64,000 nt of DNA from Arabidopsis thaliana (Eukaryota > Streptophyta > Magnoliopsida > Brassicales > Brassicaceae): assembly GCF_000001735.4 (NCBI RefSeq), contig NC_003070.9:26273971-26337970 (forward strand), given 5' to 3'. Made by a program: the position numbers and the translations under genes. This document shows, in pieces, positions 11,364 through 22,974 of the stretch. The notes under the pieces are model-generated. The model was given only the letters and a program-made list of their open reading frames with translations. It had not been told where the DNA came from and ran no database searches. The stretch's first letter is position 1; the number at the start of each line of letters is the position of its first letter.

Positions 11364-12444
11364 TTATATTCTACTATTTTTTTCTCCAGTTTAAATGATG
11401 TTTAACTAAATCTAGGTAAAATTAGTTAAATCTTTACTCGTTTAGCCCTATTTATTTATTTACTTTATTCCTTATAAAACATTTAATAAATGCATTTTAG
11501 AGGACAAAATATACATTATATTTGATTTCTTAAATAATGTGGAAACCCTCAAAACAACATTTATAACGAAACAGATCGAGTATTGAACTGATATCAGTAC
11601 TAAACAAAGGTTTTGCAGCTTAATGAATGCTTTGCCATTTTTGACCAAGAGAGATTTGGCCTCCGTTTATCTATTTTCGATTACTGATACTTTCTAACCG
11701 TGTTATGTGTGAATGTACCGTAAAATTTTGTTAGGGGACTATGGCATTTCGTTGTTAATTTTCATATTCGATGGGACTTTTACTTATCTCATGGTTTGAA
11801 CTTTGAACTCTAAACACACACACACAAAAAAAATGTGCGATTTTACAACTAATAATGGATGAATTATTTTGATCAAATCCAACAATTATTTTTGTGTATG
11901 TCCCAAATGGATTATGATTCTATTTTTCTTAAATTCATCAAATCAAAGACTTACAATATTTTTGATAGATACAAAAAAAATGAAAAAAAATAATTAGAAA
12001 TACATGGGCCAAAATAATATCTAAAACTTAAGAAAAGTAGAAACATATTTCATTACGAATTTATCAAAATACCAACAATGTCATTTAGATATTATTTCTT
12101 TTTCCTTTTTTCTTTTTATCAAAAGGTAAATTTATGGGTGTTAAAATGAGTCAAGATATATATGGGTCAACAAAAACTCAATATATGTTTGTCTTTAAGA
12201 AAATATAGATGTTATGGTTCAGATCGACTTAAATGGTTCATGCACACTTCAAACATTCAAAGATGACAGAACAATGTACTAAAGTAATTTTACTTTCCTT
12301 TATATGTATGCTAATATTTTGCCAAAAACGTCATTTTAAGATTTATTTCTAATTGTCGCAAACATGTCTTTAATTGTTAGAAAAATATCTAATATAAAAT
12401 TGGAAATGAATTAAAATTCCATAGTTGAATAAACTCTTCTAGAC

Positions 12445-12463
12445 CATATATATATATATATTT
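12445..12463 (+). promoter_or_regulatory. TATA box of defensin-like gene 2
   Basis: A (TA)n run followed by ttggggtctatcaaagact, the same arrangement as in copy 1, 65-80 bases before the ATG. Confidence 0.55.
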
Positions 12464-12525
12464 GGGGTCTATCAAAGACTGTAAATTGACATATTTGTAA
12501 GAAAAAATAAAACTCAGATAAGAAA

Positions 12526-12959
12526 ATGGCATCTAACAAAGTCTCATTCATCTTTATTCTTTTTCTATGTGTTCTCTCAACAGCAGGTAATCAATGTCTT
12601 TGACATATGTTTCTCTTTAAATAGCTTTACTAATATCATATATATTCTTTTGAGTTATTTATTTTGAGTTGGAATTATTTTATAATATATATTATCCAAA
12701 TTAAGTTTGTTCGCGTGATTCATTAAAAATATCATTTATTTATTAAATATTGTTTAGCAAATAAAATCGTTAATTTTGTTTTTAACATAAACTGATAGAG
12801 TTTGGAGAAGCACAAAACCCAAGGGGAAGAAAATGCGAAGATCCAAACGGTGTAGACCAAAAAGCGAAATGCTATATTTACTGTAATGAACAAGGTTTTC
12901 TCGGGGGTTCTTGTCAAGGCTACACCAATCACTATATGTGTGAGTGTTATGTAGGATAA
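12526..12959 (+). CDS. Defensin-like secreted cysteine-rich peptide, copy 2
   Basis: Two exons, 12526-12586 and 12799-12959, encode 73 aa, with exactly the exon lengths of copy 1 (61 and 161 bases). The signal peptide (MASNKVSFIFILFLCVLSTA) is followed by a mature peptide with cysteine spacing C-X11-C-X3-C-X9-C-X8-C-X-C. The ends of the peptide (EFGEAQ after the junction, MCECYVG at the C-terminus) match copy 1, while the loop between the first cysteines differs (EDPNGVDQKAK against PDPNGHDKEDK). It is probably secreted. Function is not known from sequence; the family includes antimicrobial and reproductive signalling peptides. Confidence 0.9.
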
Positions 12960-13551
12960 ACAAACATCTTATTGATTTAAATGTTTGCTCATATTTATAC
13001 ATGTAACTCTTCTTTTGGATATATACTTGTTCTTCTCAATTTCTTATTGTAATATGAGAATAACCGGTGCTATTTATGAAAATACTTATTACCCTAAGAG
13101 TTTGTGTTCAAATTATACACTACAAGGAGAACTTGCAAAACCCTATAGACTTGTTTCCAAATATATTTAAGAATAAATTAGACTACCAAGATAACATAAA
13201 CATATTTAAGAATAATATATAGATATTTCAATTTACATTATAGAAATCCTTGGCCAAAACTAATATCTAAAATTTTAAGAATGATTGAAACATATTTCAA
13301 TACACATTTATGAAAATACCAAAATGCCATTTTTATTAAAAGGTAAGAATCTTACCGTAAGATTTATTTCTATTTGCTGTAAAAATATTACTGTTTTTAA
13401 TAGAAAATATCCATAAATTTGAAAATTCATTATAATTGATAATACAAAATATATACTTTGACTTATATATTCGGGTTCTAACAAAGTCTCCTTCCTTATC
13501 TAAATTCATATATTTTGTAGTTTGTGAAAAAAAAAAACTTCAAATAAGAAA
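12960..13551. other. Spacer between defensin-like genes 2 and 3
   Basis: AT-rich. From about 13252 it is related to the upstream DNA of copy 2 (anchor ggccaaaa at 12007) but shorter, so the copy-3 unit has lost about 0.2 kb. A TATATAT box lies at 13463-13470. The open frame at 12985-13170 has no support as a gene. Confidence 0.5.
13463..13470 (+). promoter_or_regulatory. TATA box of defensin-like gene 3
   Basis: TATATAT followed by tcgggttctaacaaagtctc, corresponding to the block after the TATA boxes of copies 1 and 2, about 85 bases before the ATG. Confidence 0.5.
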
Positions 13552-13978
13552 ATGGCATCTAACAAAGTCTCATTTTTCTTGGTTCTTTGTCTATGTATTC
13601 TCTTAGCCGGAGGTGAGCGATTTCTTTGACATCTAGCTATTAATTTCCCTATAAATAACCTTACAATTTGATATATATAGCTAAATTTATTTATTTTATC
13701 TGAAACTCCTTATAAAATATACTTGGTGAGTTTGTCTGATTTACCGAAAATATCATTTGTTACTTTTTCATATAACTAATAATTCTGTTAATCTTTTGTA
13801 ACGTAAATTGACAGAGTGTATAGAATCACCAATTTTCACCGGAAACAAATGCTCAGATCCAACCGGCATGGACAAAGATGGAAAATGTCTTGATTACTGT
13901 CATGCTCAAGGTTATCCCGGTGGTTCTTGTATAGGCTTCATCGATCAAGGTTATATGTGTGTATGTAAAGTAGGATAA
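13552..13978 (+). CDS. Defensin-like secreted cysteine-rich peptide, copy 3
   Basis: Two exons, 13552-13612 and 13815-13978, encode 74 aa. Exon 1 is again 61 bases (MASNKVSFFLVLCLCILLAG). The mature part keeps C-X11-C-X3-C-X9-C then X9 (not X8) before C-X-C, and the C-terminus is MCVCKVG. It has an extra cysteine at the second codon of exon 2 (ECIESP), close to the likely signal cleavage site, giving seven cysteines if that residue stays in the mature peptide. It is the most diverged of the three copies. Secretion is expected; activity is unknown. Confidence 0.88.
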
Positions 13979-14547
13979 AACTGATTAAAATTGCTACTCA
14001 CATTTAAACATGGATGGATCTCTTCTCTGGGATACATGTTCTTTTCAATTTCGTATCATAAAATATTAAGAATAACTAGTGGGATTTATGAAATAATGAT
14101 ACAACATTTTTCTCCCATAACTGCAACATATCTAAAATGTTTCGTTAACCGGTAGATTGGAAAAGTTGTTCGTTCCACTCATTCCATTAAATCATGAGTG
14201 ATGTCTCCGAATTTGAGCTTGATCGGAGAACAAGAAAATATCATGAATGTTTGAAAACCCCAAAACAAACAATTTTTTCATTAAGTATGATGTCACTAAA
14301 CAGAAGTTTTGGAATTTTGGAAATAGATATATTATTATTCATATATATATGCATACACTTTACAAGCATCCAATACAACAATATGAATATTCTCTCAGCA
14401 TTGAAAAAAGTGGGACAAATCTTAGATCTGGTTTTAATTCCACTCTAAATATAACATTTCCAGGTAATCTTATTCCCTGAAATAATATATCCTCCAGGAA
14501 CAATTTTATTTACTACTAGATACACATAAAAATTGGGAACCTTCTTC
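13979..14547. other. Spacer between defensin-like gene 3 and AMY3
   Basis: It holds the 3' flank of the third defensin-like gene, related to that of copy 1 (gcaacatat.taaaatgttt near 14123 and 9052), and then the AMY3 3' end. Overlapping short open frames at 14194-14480 show no coding character. Confidence 0.5.
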
Positions 14548-17500
14548 TTAAGATGTTTCCCACACCTTGTAGTCTCTGCCTTCAACGGCTACAGACCAGT
14601 TTTGCGATCCGTTTGGTGGTTCATAATGCCCTGGTCCGATCTTCATTGCAACCTTTTCATCTATTATAGCCGCATACACATCTCTCTCACTCTTGTCTAT
14701 ATTCACCTTTATAATTCACAAAAGCAAGGAAGACAAAGGAGGCTGGTTTTAAGACCCGTCGAAATTTTGTATAAAGATTGTAAGTTCTTGATTACTACTT
14801 TACCTCACTCCGACAGTGGAGTTTCTGTCTGTTCCTGAGAGAGAGAAGTGCAGCAATCTCGGAATGATAATCCGAGAAGATATGGTCGAAGAAGACCGCT
14901 GGTGTTCCTGGATGAGTTAGGATGTAAGCATATCCTTGCATTTCCTTCCCCTCCGGAAATCTCCAATGACCCTTTAAGAAAAGCGGAAGAAATTGTTAAG
15001 ACGGTTTATTTATAGAGAACAGAAACTTGAGGTACTTAGAATGCTGAGAAATAAAACCTGTGTAGAGCCAGTGTCATGATTCTCGATGAATGTTACAGCA
15101 CGAGAAGGCCACCAACCAACTACACCTGGAGGCTTCCCTTTTGGGTCTGAGAGTCTCCAATATTCACATTTTTGAAGCGCCTACACACAGAAAGCTACCA
15201 GATATTATATACCAAAAGGAAATGTTGTATCAAACGTAACAAGATACGATATTATTAGTACCGTATGAAGAATTCCTTTGGTAGTGACATCAAATGCACC
15301 AGCAGCTCCACTAGTTGCATTAATCCAGTCAACTATTCTTTGACGATGTGCGTCTTGATTGTAGTCCATTTCTCCGTACGTGTAACTTAACGAATCCCAA
15401 TATTCACCAACCGCAAAGTACGGTTTGCTAGCATCCATATAGTCTTTCACATAACCTCCCCAGAACCCTCTTACAAAGTCAAGCCTCCATCCATCATACC
15501 CAACTTCTTCCCTGCAGGTGAAATCAAAATAGAGAAAGAAATCAGACACCAAACTAATCAGAAGAAGATATTAAACAAATAACAGGGGAACTAACATCAT
15601 CCAGCATAGCCATTCCTTGATATCCTTCCTAACAAAGTCTTGCGAGTGATCTATGTTTGGAGCAGCATGGAAATTATCTCCACTGCTCTTGTTTCCTCTA
15701 CCCTGAATCAATGAATTAGTTGATTGTATCATCAAGGGTAATAGAGATCATATGCACCTTATTTCTCTCAAAAACACTAGTCCAAGTTCATAATACGGCA
15801 GCAGATAACAGCAAAAAGCACATTCTCTATCAAAAAATTTGCCTCGTTTTCGTTCTATAGCTGTTTATTTTAAATCCAAAGAAAGGAAAGTAATACCTGG
15901 AAATGAGGGTCATCTGCAACTACTGCCCTATCGTCCCAGTTTAGACGTCCTCCAAATAGATTCCATACACCATTTTGATTTTTGAAGTGTGCACAGCGGT
16001 GATTCAGAACAGCATCGCCTAAAACTTTGATCCCGACCTTGTGAAATTTCTTCACTGTATCTTTTAGCTCATCAATTGTTCCATATCTGAAAGTTTGCAA
16101 CAAAAAATAGGGGGAAACATGTACTTCAGATACATGATATCATGTAAATGCATAAGTATTGTTAATCTCCTAAGAGAATTAACATTTCCACTGCTGGCTG
16201 ATCATGCATTTAAGGCAACAAAAACAACATTAACCAGAATTCTACTTTATGATTCAACAATCCATAACGAAGTTTAAGCAACTAAGCTACAAAAGACAGT
16301 CTGATAAAAATGCGGAACTCACCTGGAATTCAAGTTATACAGGTCTTTAGGCATGTACCCTTCAGGTGACACAGATTCTGTCGGTGGAGGTAACCACAGA
16401 ACAGTGAATCCAAGTGAAGCTAACTCATCGGCTTTTTCTTGAAGTTCCAAGTACCATCTCCCAGATTTATTGGACTCCCAGTTGAAACCTTGGCATAATA
16501 TCTCAAATCCCGAGCCGGTTCCTGAGGAGATTTTAATGTCAGGCTTGTCAGCTTCTGCTTCTAAAACACCTTCCTCGGAAAAAGCTGGAGTTGTGCTTCT
16601 AAATATGCTATATGCCTCCGCAGCCAGTTTCTCAATTTCTTGTAGAATGTTTTCCTGCACTTCTTTGACGTTTGTCTTCTGATTCTTATGAGAGGAAATG
16701 TCAATTGCCAAGTTCCTTATCTCCGTGATGATTTCTTTAGTAAATCCACTAGCAGACACTTCTTTATCTGTTTTTCGTTTGGGTTTACTCACTTGGGCAG
16801 CTTCAGTTTCAACGGGCGAGCTACTTGAAGTAAGGAAAGGGACATAGAAGTCTTCCCCCCTATAATTTAGCCAAGTATTTTCATTTAACTTAAGAACAAA
16901 GCATAACCCTTCAAGCTTTCCATCCAGAGAGAATAATCCAAACGATCCATTTCCATCGTCTTTTCGCTGCAGAATGTTCATATGCATAAACACTTAGGTA
17001 ATGTCACTGATAGACACAGAAAATATTCTAATAGGTAAGCTAGACAAAATATTTAGGTGCCAACATGAAAATGATCTCTAGGTGCCCAAAAGATATATGG
17101 AAGCAGCAGCAAAGACATAGTGACGGCATCATGTGGTAAAAGTATGAAGGAAATGTCTATCAGGGTGCGCAAAAAACAGAAGAACCGAATGCATTGGGTT
17201 GCTAACCATTCTAATGCTTAATTAAAAACCAGGCCTGCACAACCTACAAATTGCTTGGACAATTGCGAATACGCCAGGTGCTAACCAAAAACTGATTTTG
17301 AATCTCACAGACTAAAATTACAGAGACACAACACAAGTGATTCTTGCCAAATTTTCAAATCTGAACATGTGACTCTTGCCTACTTCTACATGTACCTGTA
17401 AACGAGTGCGTAATGCCTTGTTCTTAAACAAAGATGTCTCTTCAGGGTAAGGTTCAGATGGAATTTCCCATTTCTTAGTGCCGTTTTTGCAAACTCCCCA

Positions 17501-19033
17501 GTGGACAGTAACGTCACCCGGTAAATCGGTTTCAATTGATACAATGTTCTTAGATGTTTCAGGGCATTTCCTTGCAGTGACACTGACTGAGTTATCATCG
17601 GCAACACGTTTACTTATTGGCATCTCCTCGTAAAACTCTTGAAGACCTTTTCTTTCTTCAATAGAATCAGTCTCTGCACTGGACTTATCTTGTTTGAGAG
17701 GGATGTTTGAAAGCTGCCCAAGGGCACCTACAGATCCAAGAGAAAGCAAGCCTTAATCAGTTTAAAGATTCAAAGAAAGTCTGTTGCAATACTAACTTCC
17801 GTCATTATACATCGTTAAAAAAGAATGAGGAGGTGAAAGAATGCCTAACTATAGGAATGCAAAATCTGTAGTCCGGACAATAGTAGAAGCTATTGACAAA
17901 TATATATATATAAAAAAAAGGCCATTTACCAAATCCTTTCTTAGCTCCGATCAAATTTCCATTATCAGGAACATCGTCTACAAGAGGAACCTTAAAGTCT
18001 CTCCCTTTGTGCTGATACCACGCCCCAGTTTCTTCGTCCTGGAACACAAACAGTCCCAAATAAATGCACAACTAAAGCCAAACCAACAATCAACTTTGTT
18101 ACAAAGGTTAAAAGCAGCAGAACCTTCAAAACAAAATTGAGAGCTGCTACAGAACTCTCCAGATTTAGATTAATAGCAACTTCAAAAAAAGAATCTCCTT
18201 CAGATAACTTCTTCAAAGGTGTCTCTATGGCATAGTCCTGATACACCACATAACAACATATTACAACTATCCAAAGTAGATATAAACCAAAAGGGAAAAA
18301 AGACACCAGAGTAATACCTTAATGGCAATTGAGCCAGGAGGTCTCATATCTTCCGGAGGTTGATCCCATTCACTATCGAATCGAAAATGTAGAGACCATC
18401 AAGGGAATAAAATTTTCTCAATAATGTAAATGAGACAACCAAAAAAAAGAGGTAAATGAGGAAAGGACCTGCCAGTATCACCCACATATGAAACTCCCCA
18501 ATGCAAAATCCATTTTCCAGGTATACTACATCCAACACTCAGCTCCCAATTCTTCTCCTTCACTTCCTTTAATCGAACATAAATCTTTCCTTCTGCCTAT
18601 CATTCCCAAAAATCGAAATCAAAACCATTAAATTCAGCAAAACACATACACAAAATCAATGTGTTTATTAGATTTAACTAACAACAACATAGGAACTATA
18701 TTCAATCAATTTCCGCTAAATGTGACTGTGTACGGCGATTGAGAAAACCTTTTCGATTCGCTGAACAGGGAAAATTTCCTTGAAGATGACATCATCCGAT
18801 TGAGCGGTTTCCACGACGGCAGTATCCGATGAGGTAGCACGAATGGCGACGGGACTTTTGTTCATCGAGCTAACACCGACACTTTTTCCAATTGAGTGTA
18901 GTAGTTTGTTAGAAGTGAAATGAGAACGGAGATTCAACGAGATAGGTATGAAGCTTCTATTTCCGCGATTGACTTTTGAGTTGTGACGAAGATAAGAATG
19001 GTGGAGAAGAGACTCAATGGGAACAGTGGACAT
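14548..19033 (-). CDS. AMY3: Plastidial alpha-amylase 3
   Basis: Thirteen exons on the minus strand: 18749-19033, 18469-18596, 18318-18372, 18124-18237, 17930-18038, 17396-17727, 16323-16966, 15897-16086, 15596-15702, 15262-15511, 15058-15180, 14804-14971, 14548-14706. They total 887 aa. The N-terminus is Ser/Arg/Asn-rich, as in chloroplast transit peptides. Two CBM45-type starch-binding modules follow, marked by [10 protein letters not shown] (exon 2) and [13 protein letters not shown] (exon 6). A GH13 catalytic domain occupies about 490-887: nucleophile D666 in GWRLDF, acid/base E691 in VGEYWD, and the FIENHDT motif with D774. C499 and C587, the pair reported to form the regulatory disulfide, are both present. 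The enzyme cleaves internal alpha-1,4 bonds in transitory starch and is reductively activated by thioredoxin. Confidence 0.98.
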
Positions 19034-19961
19034 GGCGAGAGAGAGAGAGAGAGCAGAAGAAAGAAGAAGAAGATATTTTGTAGCAGCGAATGTTACTGAA
19101 GAAGAGGTTAATAAGAGTCGTTGGAATTATTTTTATTTTTTGAGAAAATAGTATTTGGCAGAGAGATATGATAACTTTTGGTTTGGTGAAAGGAAAAGAT
19201 CTTTTTTTATTTCGAATAATGCGTGGACTTGTTATTATCAAACTATAACGCCACGTCAGCTTAGATCCTTCCGCGTTCTCTGCCACGTCGGTAGACTAAA
19301 ATATTAATATATTATTTATTTTTTTTTTTTTTTTTTTGAGCAACGATATTAATATATTAATTATTATACAATCTTACTAAATACAAGATACAAGGAAATT
19401 TAGTAGCTCAGATTTTGTGTTTTCTATTTTTTGTCTGATTTACCATCTGACGGCTGATCGATGAGTTTGGAACGTTAAGATCGTGAAATCGTTTATTTCT
19501 GAAAAATAGTGAAGCACAGATCTCAGTGGTTTGGTATCGTAGAGATTTAAAAAGTAGCTACTTTTTGTTTTATCAAGTTAATTGTTTTCCTTTTATTCTT
19601 ATAACGTTATTTTATTGTTTGCTTCTTTTTATTAAATTGAAATGTTTATTAAATGTTAACAATCTGGTTGTTATTCAGTAAAATCAGGATTCTCGTTAAC
19701 AAATTCTTTAACCACTGTTTAAACATTAATAACGAGTTAACGACATTAAAACCCAAAATAACACAAATATTTTTCAAGCCCAAACTCTATCCACAAACCC
19801 ATAAAACAAGAAAATGGATCAAGTCCACAAGCCTAGAAGAGAGAAACGATAAGAAATTTAAGAACCCATATAGAGCCAACCGCTAAAAGATAAACTGAGT
19901 AGCAAGTAGTAACACAACTCTAAAACTCTGAAAAAGCCTTTTTGTACTTTGAGACATTTCT
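19034..19961. other. AMY3 leader and promoter, then 3' flank of HIR2
   Basis: On the AMY3 strand the leader just before the ATG is CT-rich (a GA run at 19035-19075 on the plus strand). Two ACGT elements lie further upstream. A long T run occurs at 19318-19337. No additional gene was seen. Confidence 0.5.
19250..19290 (-). promoter_or_regulatory. Paired GCCACGTC elements upstream of AMY3
   Basis: GCCACGTCAGC (19250-19260) and TGCCACGTCG (19281-19290) lie 220-260 bases before the AMY3 ATG. Duplicated bZIP-type ACGT cores suggest a regulatory role, which is inference. Confidence 0.4.
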
Positions 19962-21180
19962 CTACTCAGCAGCAGAGTTACCCTGAAGAAGACCATCCCT
20001 GATCTGTGAAGCAATGTCCCTAACAGCGCCTGGACCGTGCGGTATGAACACCGAGTTTGACTTCGAAGAAGCACCAATTTCCTTCAATGTGTCAAAGTAC
20101 TGAGTCACAAGAACCATATCCATCACGTCTTTGGAAGATGTTCCTGGAACAGACTCGGAGAAGGCGAGGACGCTGTTTCTCAGACCGTCCACAATGGCTT
20201 GTCTCTGACGGGCTATACCCATACCTGAAAGGTATTTCGATTCAGCTTCTCCCTCAGCACGCTTGATCTGCAGAATCTTCTCTGCCTCAGCTTTCTCACT
20301 CGCTGCCTCTCTCATTCTAGAAGCTGTGTTTACACCAGAAACAGAACAGAACATTGTGAGATTCTCAACAAACAAAAGTCGAAAACTTCTATAGCAAGAT
20401 TTAAACGTACCAGCATTGATCTCATTCATTGCCCTCTTGACGTGCACATCAGGCTCGATATCCACAATCAGTGTCTGAACAATCTCATACCCGTAATGCG
20501 ACATAGCCTATTATATACACAACAGCAGTTAGAGTCTTAACCTATGTATAATAATTTTTTGCACAAATTTCAAAATTATTGCTCAAGGAGATGGCTGGAA
20601 AGTAGTTTACCTTTTCGAGCTCAGTCTCAACGGTTTTTGCAATGTCATTCTTTTGCTCAAAGGTAGAGTCTAGATCCAGCTTAGGTACACTTGCTCGGAT
20701 CACTATGCAAAAATGGTGGATCGATTAGTTAAGGCAAACACAATAACATCAAGAAGCCAAAAAGGAAGGATATTGAAACAAACCATCAAAGACATAAGCT
20801 TGAATCTGATTCCTCGTGTTGCTGAGCTTGTAAAAAGCATCTTGAGCACTCTCCGCTAAGGCACGGTATTGAATGGAAGCAACAACCGTGACAAACACAT
20901 TATCCTAAACAACAAAGTAACCCAAAACCATTACAACCTTCAATGACACAGAACGAGTAAGGTATTGATTCAAGAGGAAGTGTCAAGAGACCTTAGTCTT
21001 TGTCTCGCAGCGAACATCGAGCTGTTGAACACGTAAAGAAAGGTGACCAGCGACTTGACTTCCCAAACACCATGGCAAACAGTGACAACCCGGCTCAAGA
21101 ACTTCGTCGAATTTCCCAAAAGTCTCTTTGATTGCTACATTCGACTGATCAACTTGAATACAACCCAAAGCTTGACCCAT
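19962..21180 (-). CDS. HIR2: Hypersensitive-induced reaction protein 2 (SPFH/band 7)
   Basis: Five coding exons on the minus strand: 20992-21180, 20784-20904, 20611-20702, 20411-20507, 19962-20323, giving 286 aa. The SPFH (stomatin/prohibitin) domain spans most of the protein. The C-terminal third is an Ala/Glu-rich helical segment ([17 protein letters not shown]). The N-terminus MGQALGC offers Gly2 for myristoylation and Cys7 for acylation, consistent with attachment to the inner face of the plasma membrane without a transmembrane helix. From the literature, plant HIR proteins oligomerise in membrane microdomains, and Arabidopsis HIRs associate with the immune receptor RPS2. An acceptor site (cag at 21193-21191) lies ten bases before the ATG, so the leader is interrupted by an intron. 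Confidence 0.97.
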
Positions 21181-21837
21181 TTTTTTCTCCTGAAAAGTAA
21201 ATTACAAAACTTTATACCTGAAAAATCATCAAATTCTAGATTATGGGTTATAAAAACAAATACAAGATTCTAAATAATAAATAAAGTCGACGAGAAGAAG
21301 ATTATAAAAATCATTTCTTTAAGAATATTTATTCAACGACTAGTAGACTCAGATTCTATAAAATGACTTTAAAAAGTTGACTCTTGTTCTAAACGATTCA
21401 ATAATTATCAAAATCTTACTACAAAACCCTAAGGAATTCAACAAAATACCCAAAAGCCTAACAGTTCCAAAACCCACCAGAGAAGAAGAAGAAATCAAAA
21501 TCCACACACGAAGAAGAATCCTAAAATTGATGGGAGTCAAAAAGAGTCCACGAAACAGAAAGACACAAATCAACAGTAACAAAACAAAATTAGATTACGA
21601 AGAAGAGAAATTAACACACTTGGAGAGAATAATCTATGTGCCGCGTAAAGGTAAAGGAGGAAGCAAAGACGCAATTATAAGCAAAGCAGAGAAAGTTGGA
21701 GGAAATTACAAAGGAAGATTCCGCGAAATTACCTATTAGCAATTTGATAATTAACGAAATATTATGAGCTGTAAGATCGTTTGCTCTTTATTGTTGGGAT
21801 TTTCCTCTTTCGTCTCTCGGCAATCAGTAAGTGTTAA

Positions 21838-21845
21838 TATTTATA
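21838..21845 (-). promoter_or_regulatory. Likely TATA box of HIR2
   Basis: TATAAATA on the minus strand, about 110 bases upstream of the inferred donor (21732) of the leader intron. This agrees with a short non-coding first exon. Confidence 0.45.
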
Positions 21846-22226
21846 CCACGACTGGTACTAAAATGGGATTCCTGGGATTTAGCTTTTATTTCTATTAAAA
21901 AGAGATTTTAGTTGAGAGAATACAAATTTATCAGTACTTATCCAATTCTTTTTTAAGAAATTGCCAGAGTCATAATCGCTGTTTACAAAATTTATTTACG
22001 AAAAATTTGGACAAAAATAATTCTAGTTTATATTTATTTCAGCATTAATATTTTATCATAATTTTGGATTTTTTTTTCAAAAACAATCACCTTAAATCCC
22101 TTGTGAGAAATTTATTCTAGCTTTGAAAAATTGTTTCAGAAAAAAAAACTGAGTGATTACTTTTTCATCGTTTTTTGTCGACAAAAAACAAAACAAAAAA
22201 AAGATTTTAAAAAAAAATAATTACTC

Positions 22227-22276
22227 TTTTTCTGAAACAAAATTTTCTTAGTAAAGAAAATTTTGTTTCAGAAAAA
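22227..22276. repeat. Perfect 23-bp foldback
   Basis: The arms 22227-22249 and 22254-22276 are exact inverted complements (ctgaaacaaaattttctt / aagaaaattttgtttcag with flanking T/A) around the 4-base loop agta. It lies in the intergenic DNA between HIR2 and NPF4.6 and no gene overlaps it. Confidence 0.85.
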
Positions 22277-22974
22277 AAAAGAGTTTTTTTTTTATTATCG
22301 TTTCTATATAGTATTTTAAGTGTTTTTTGTAAATATATAGTATTTTAAGTATCTTAACCTCTACTATCATGATATCTGATGTTTGTCTAGAGAGATTTAA
22401 GGAATCCAAATTAATCAATTGTAGTATGTTTAGACGTAAGGAATCAATTTGTCTTCAAAGAAAAAAACAAAAGAAATGTTTTGATTATAACTTTACTTAC
22501 CACACTACATGACTGACCAAAACCTCAATAAATGGGCTTTGTTTCCTTATTATCTTCCAAGCCATGTCAAAAATATTTGGGCCTCGTGACCATCGTTTTC
22601 TCACACAAATGACAAAAAATCCTTGGGCCTCCTTATCCATCATTTCTCTCAAATTCCAGTTCTTTAGTATCTTGCTGAGAATTCAAATAAGTATTCACAG
22701 AATTTCCAGTATCAACTTTTGTGAATATATCAAAGATCAAAACCTTGACTCAATTTCGTACACCACAAGAACAAAAGAAAGACTTAAAGCAAGTTAATAT
22801 CATTCGCTGTACATTACTTGTCCAACGATAAAAACTTCAAACCCCAATATATACCTGATCACAACATTACTACTTACCCCCATTTATCATCTCTTATATA
22901 ACAGCCGCTCAAGTAAAAACATTTTCTGCTCTAATTAAAAACAAAAAAAAAACTCAAAAGTTGCCCATCCAATT

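Larger units (their letters stand above)
10439..12525. other. Gene-free stretch between GGT3 relic and defensin-like gene 2
   Basis: AT-rich DNA. It holds a 189-bp MITE (11175-11363) and, from about 11575, the upstream part of the second duplicated defensin-like segment. No further gene was seen. Confidence 0.55.
11575..12959 (+). repeat. Duplicated segment, copy 2
   Basis: Counterpart of 7600-8937 (see copy 1). Its later part (from ggccaaaa at 12007) also aligns with the stretch from 13252 upstream of the third gene, so copies 2 and 3 share a second duplication. Boundaries were judged by eye. Confidence 0.6.
21181..22974. other. HIR2 leader, leader intron and promoter; 3' flank of NPF4.6
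   Basis: HIR2's leader has an acceptor ten bases before its ATG and a likely donor at 21732 (TAG|GTAATTT on the minus strand), so the region between is probably a 5'-leader intron. The plus-strand open frame at 21377-21739 is antisense to this intron. From 22080 to 22350 the DNA is A/T homopolymer-rich and contains a perfect foldback (22227-22276). The NPF4.6 3' end lies just below 22975. Confidence 0.6.

Noticed and set aside
12732-13002. Minus-strand open frames over the second defensin-like gene
   Set aside because: They are complements of the exon with the conserved cysteine pattern and correct splice sites on the plus strand.
21377-21739. 120-codon open frame on the plus strand
   Set aside because: It is antisense to the inferred HIR2 leader intron and first exon, is Lys/Arg/Ile-rich as expected for translated AT/GA-rich DNA, and has no recognisable domain.
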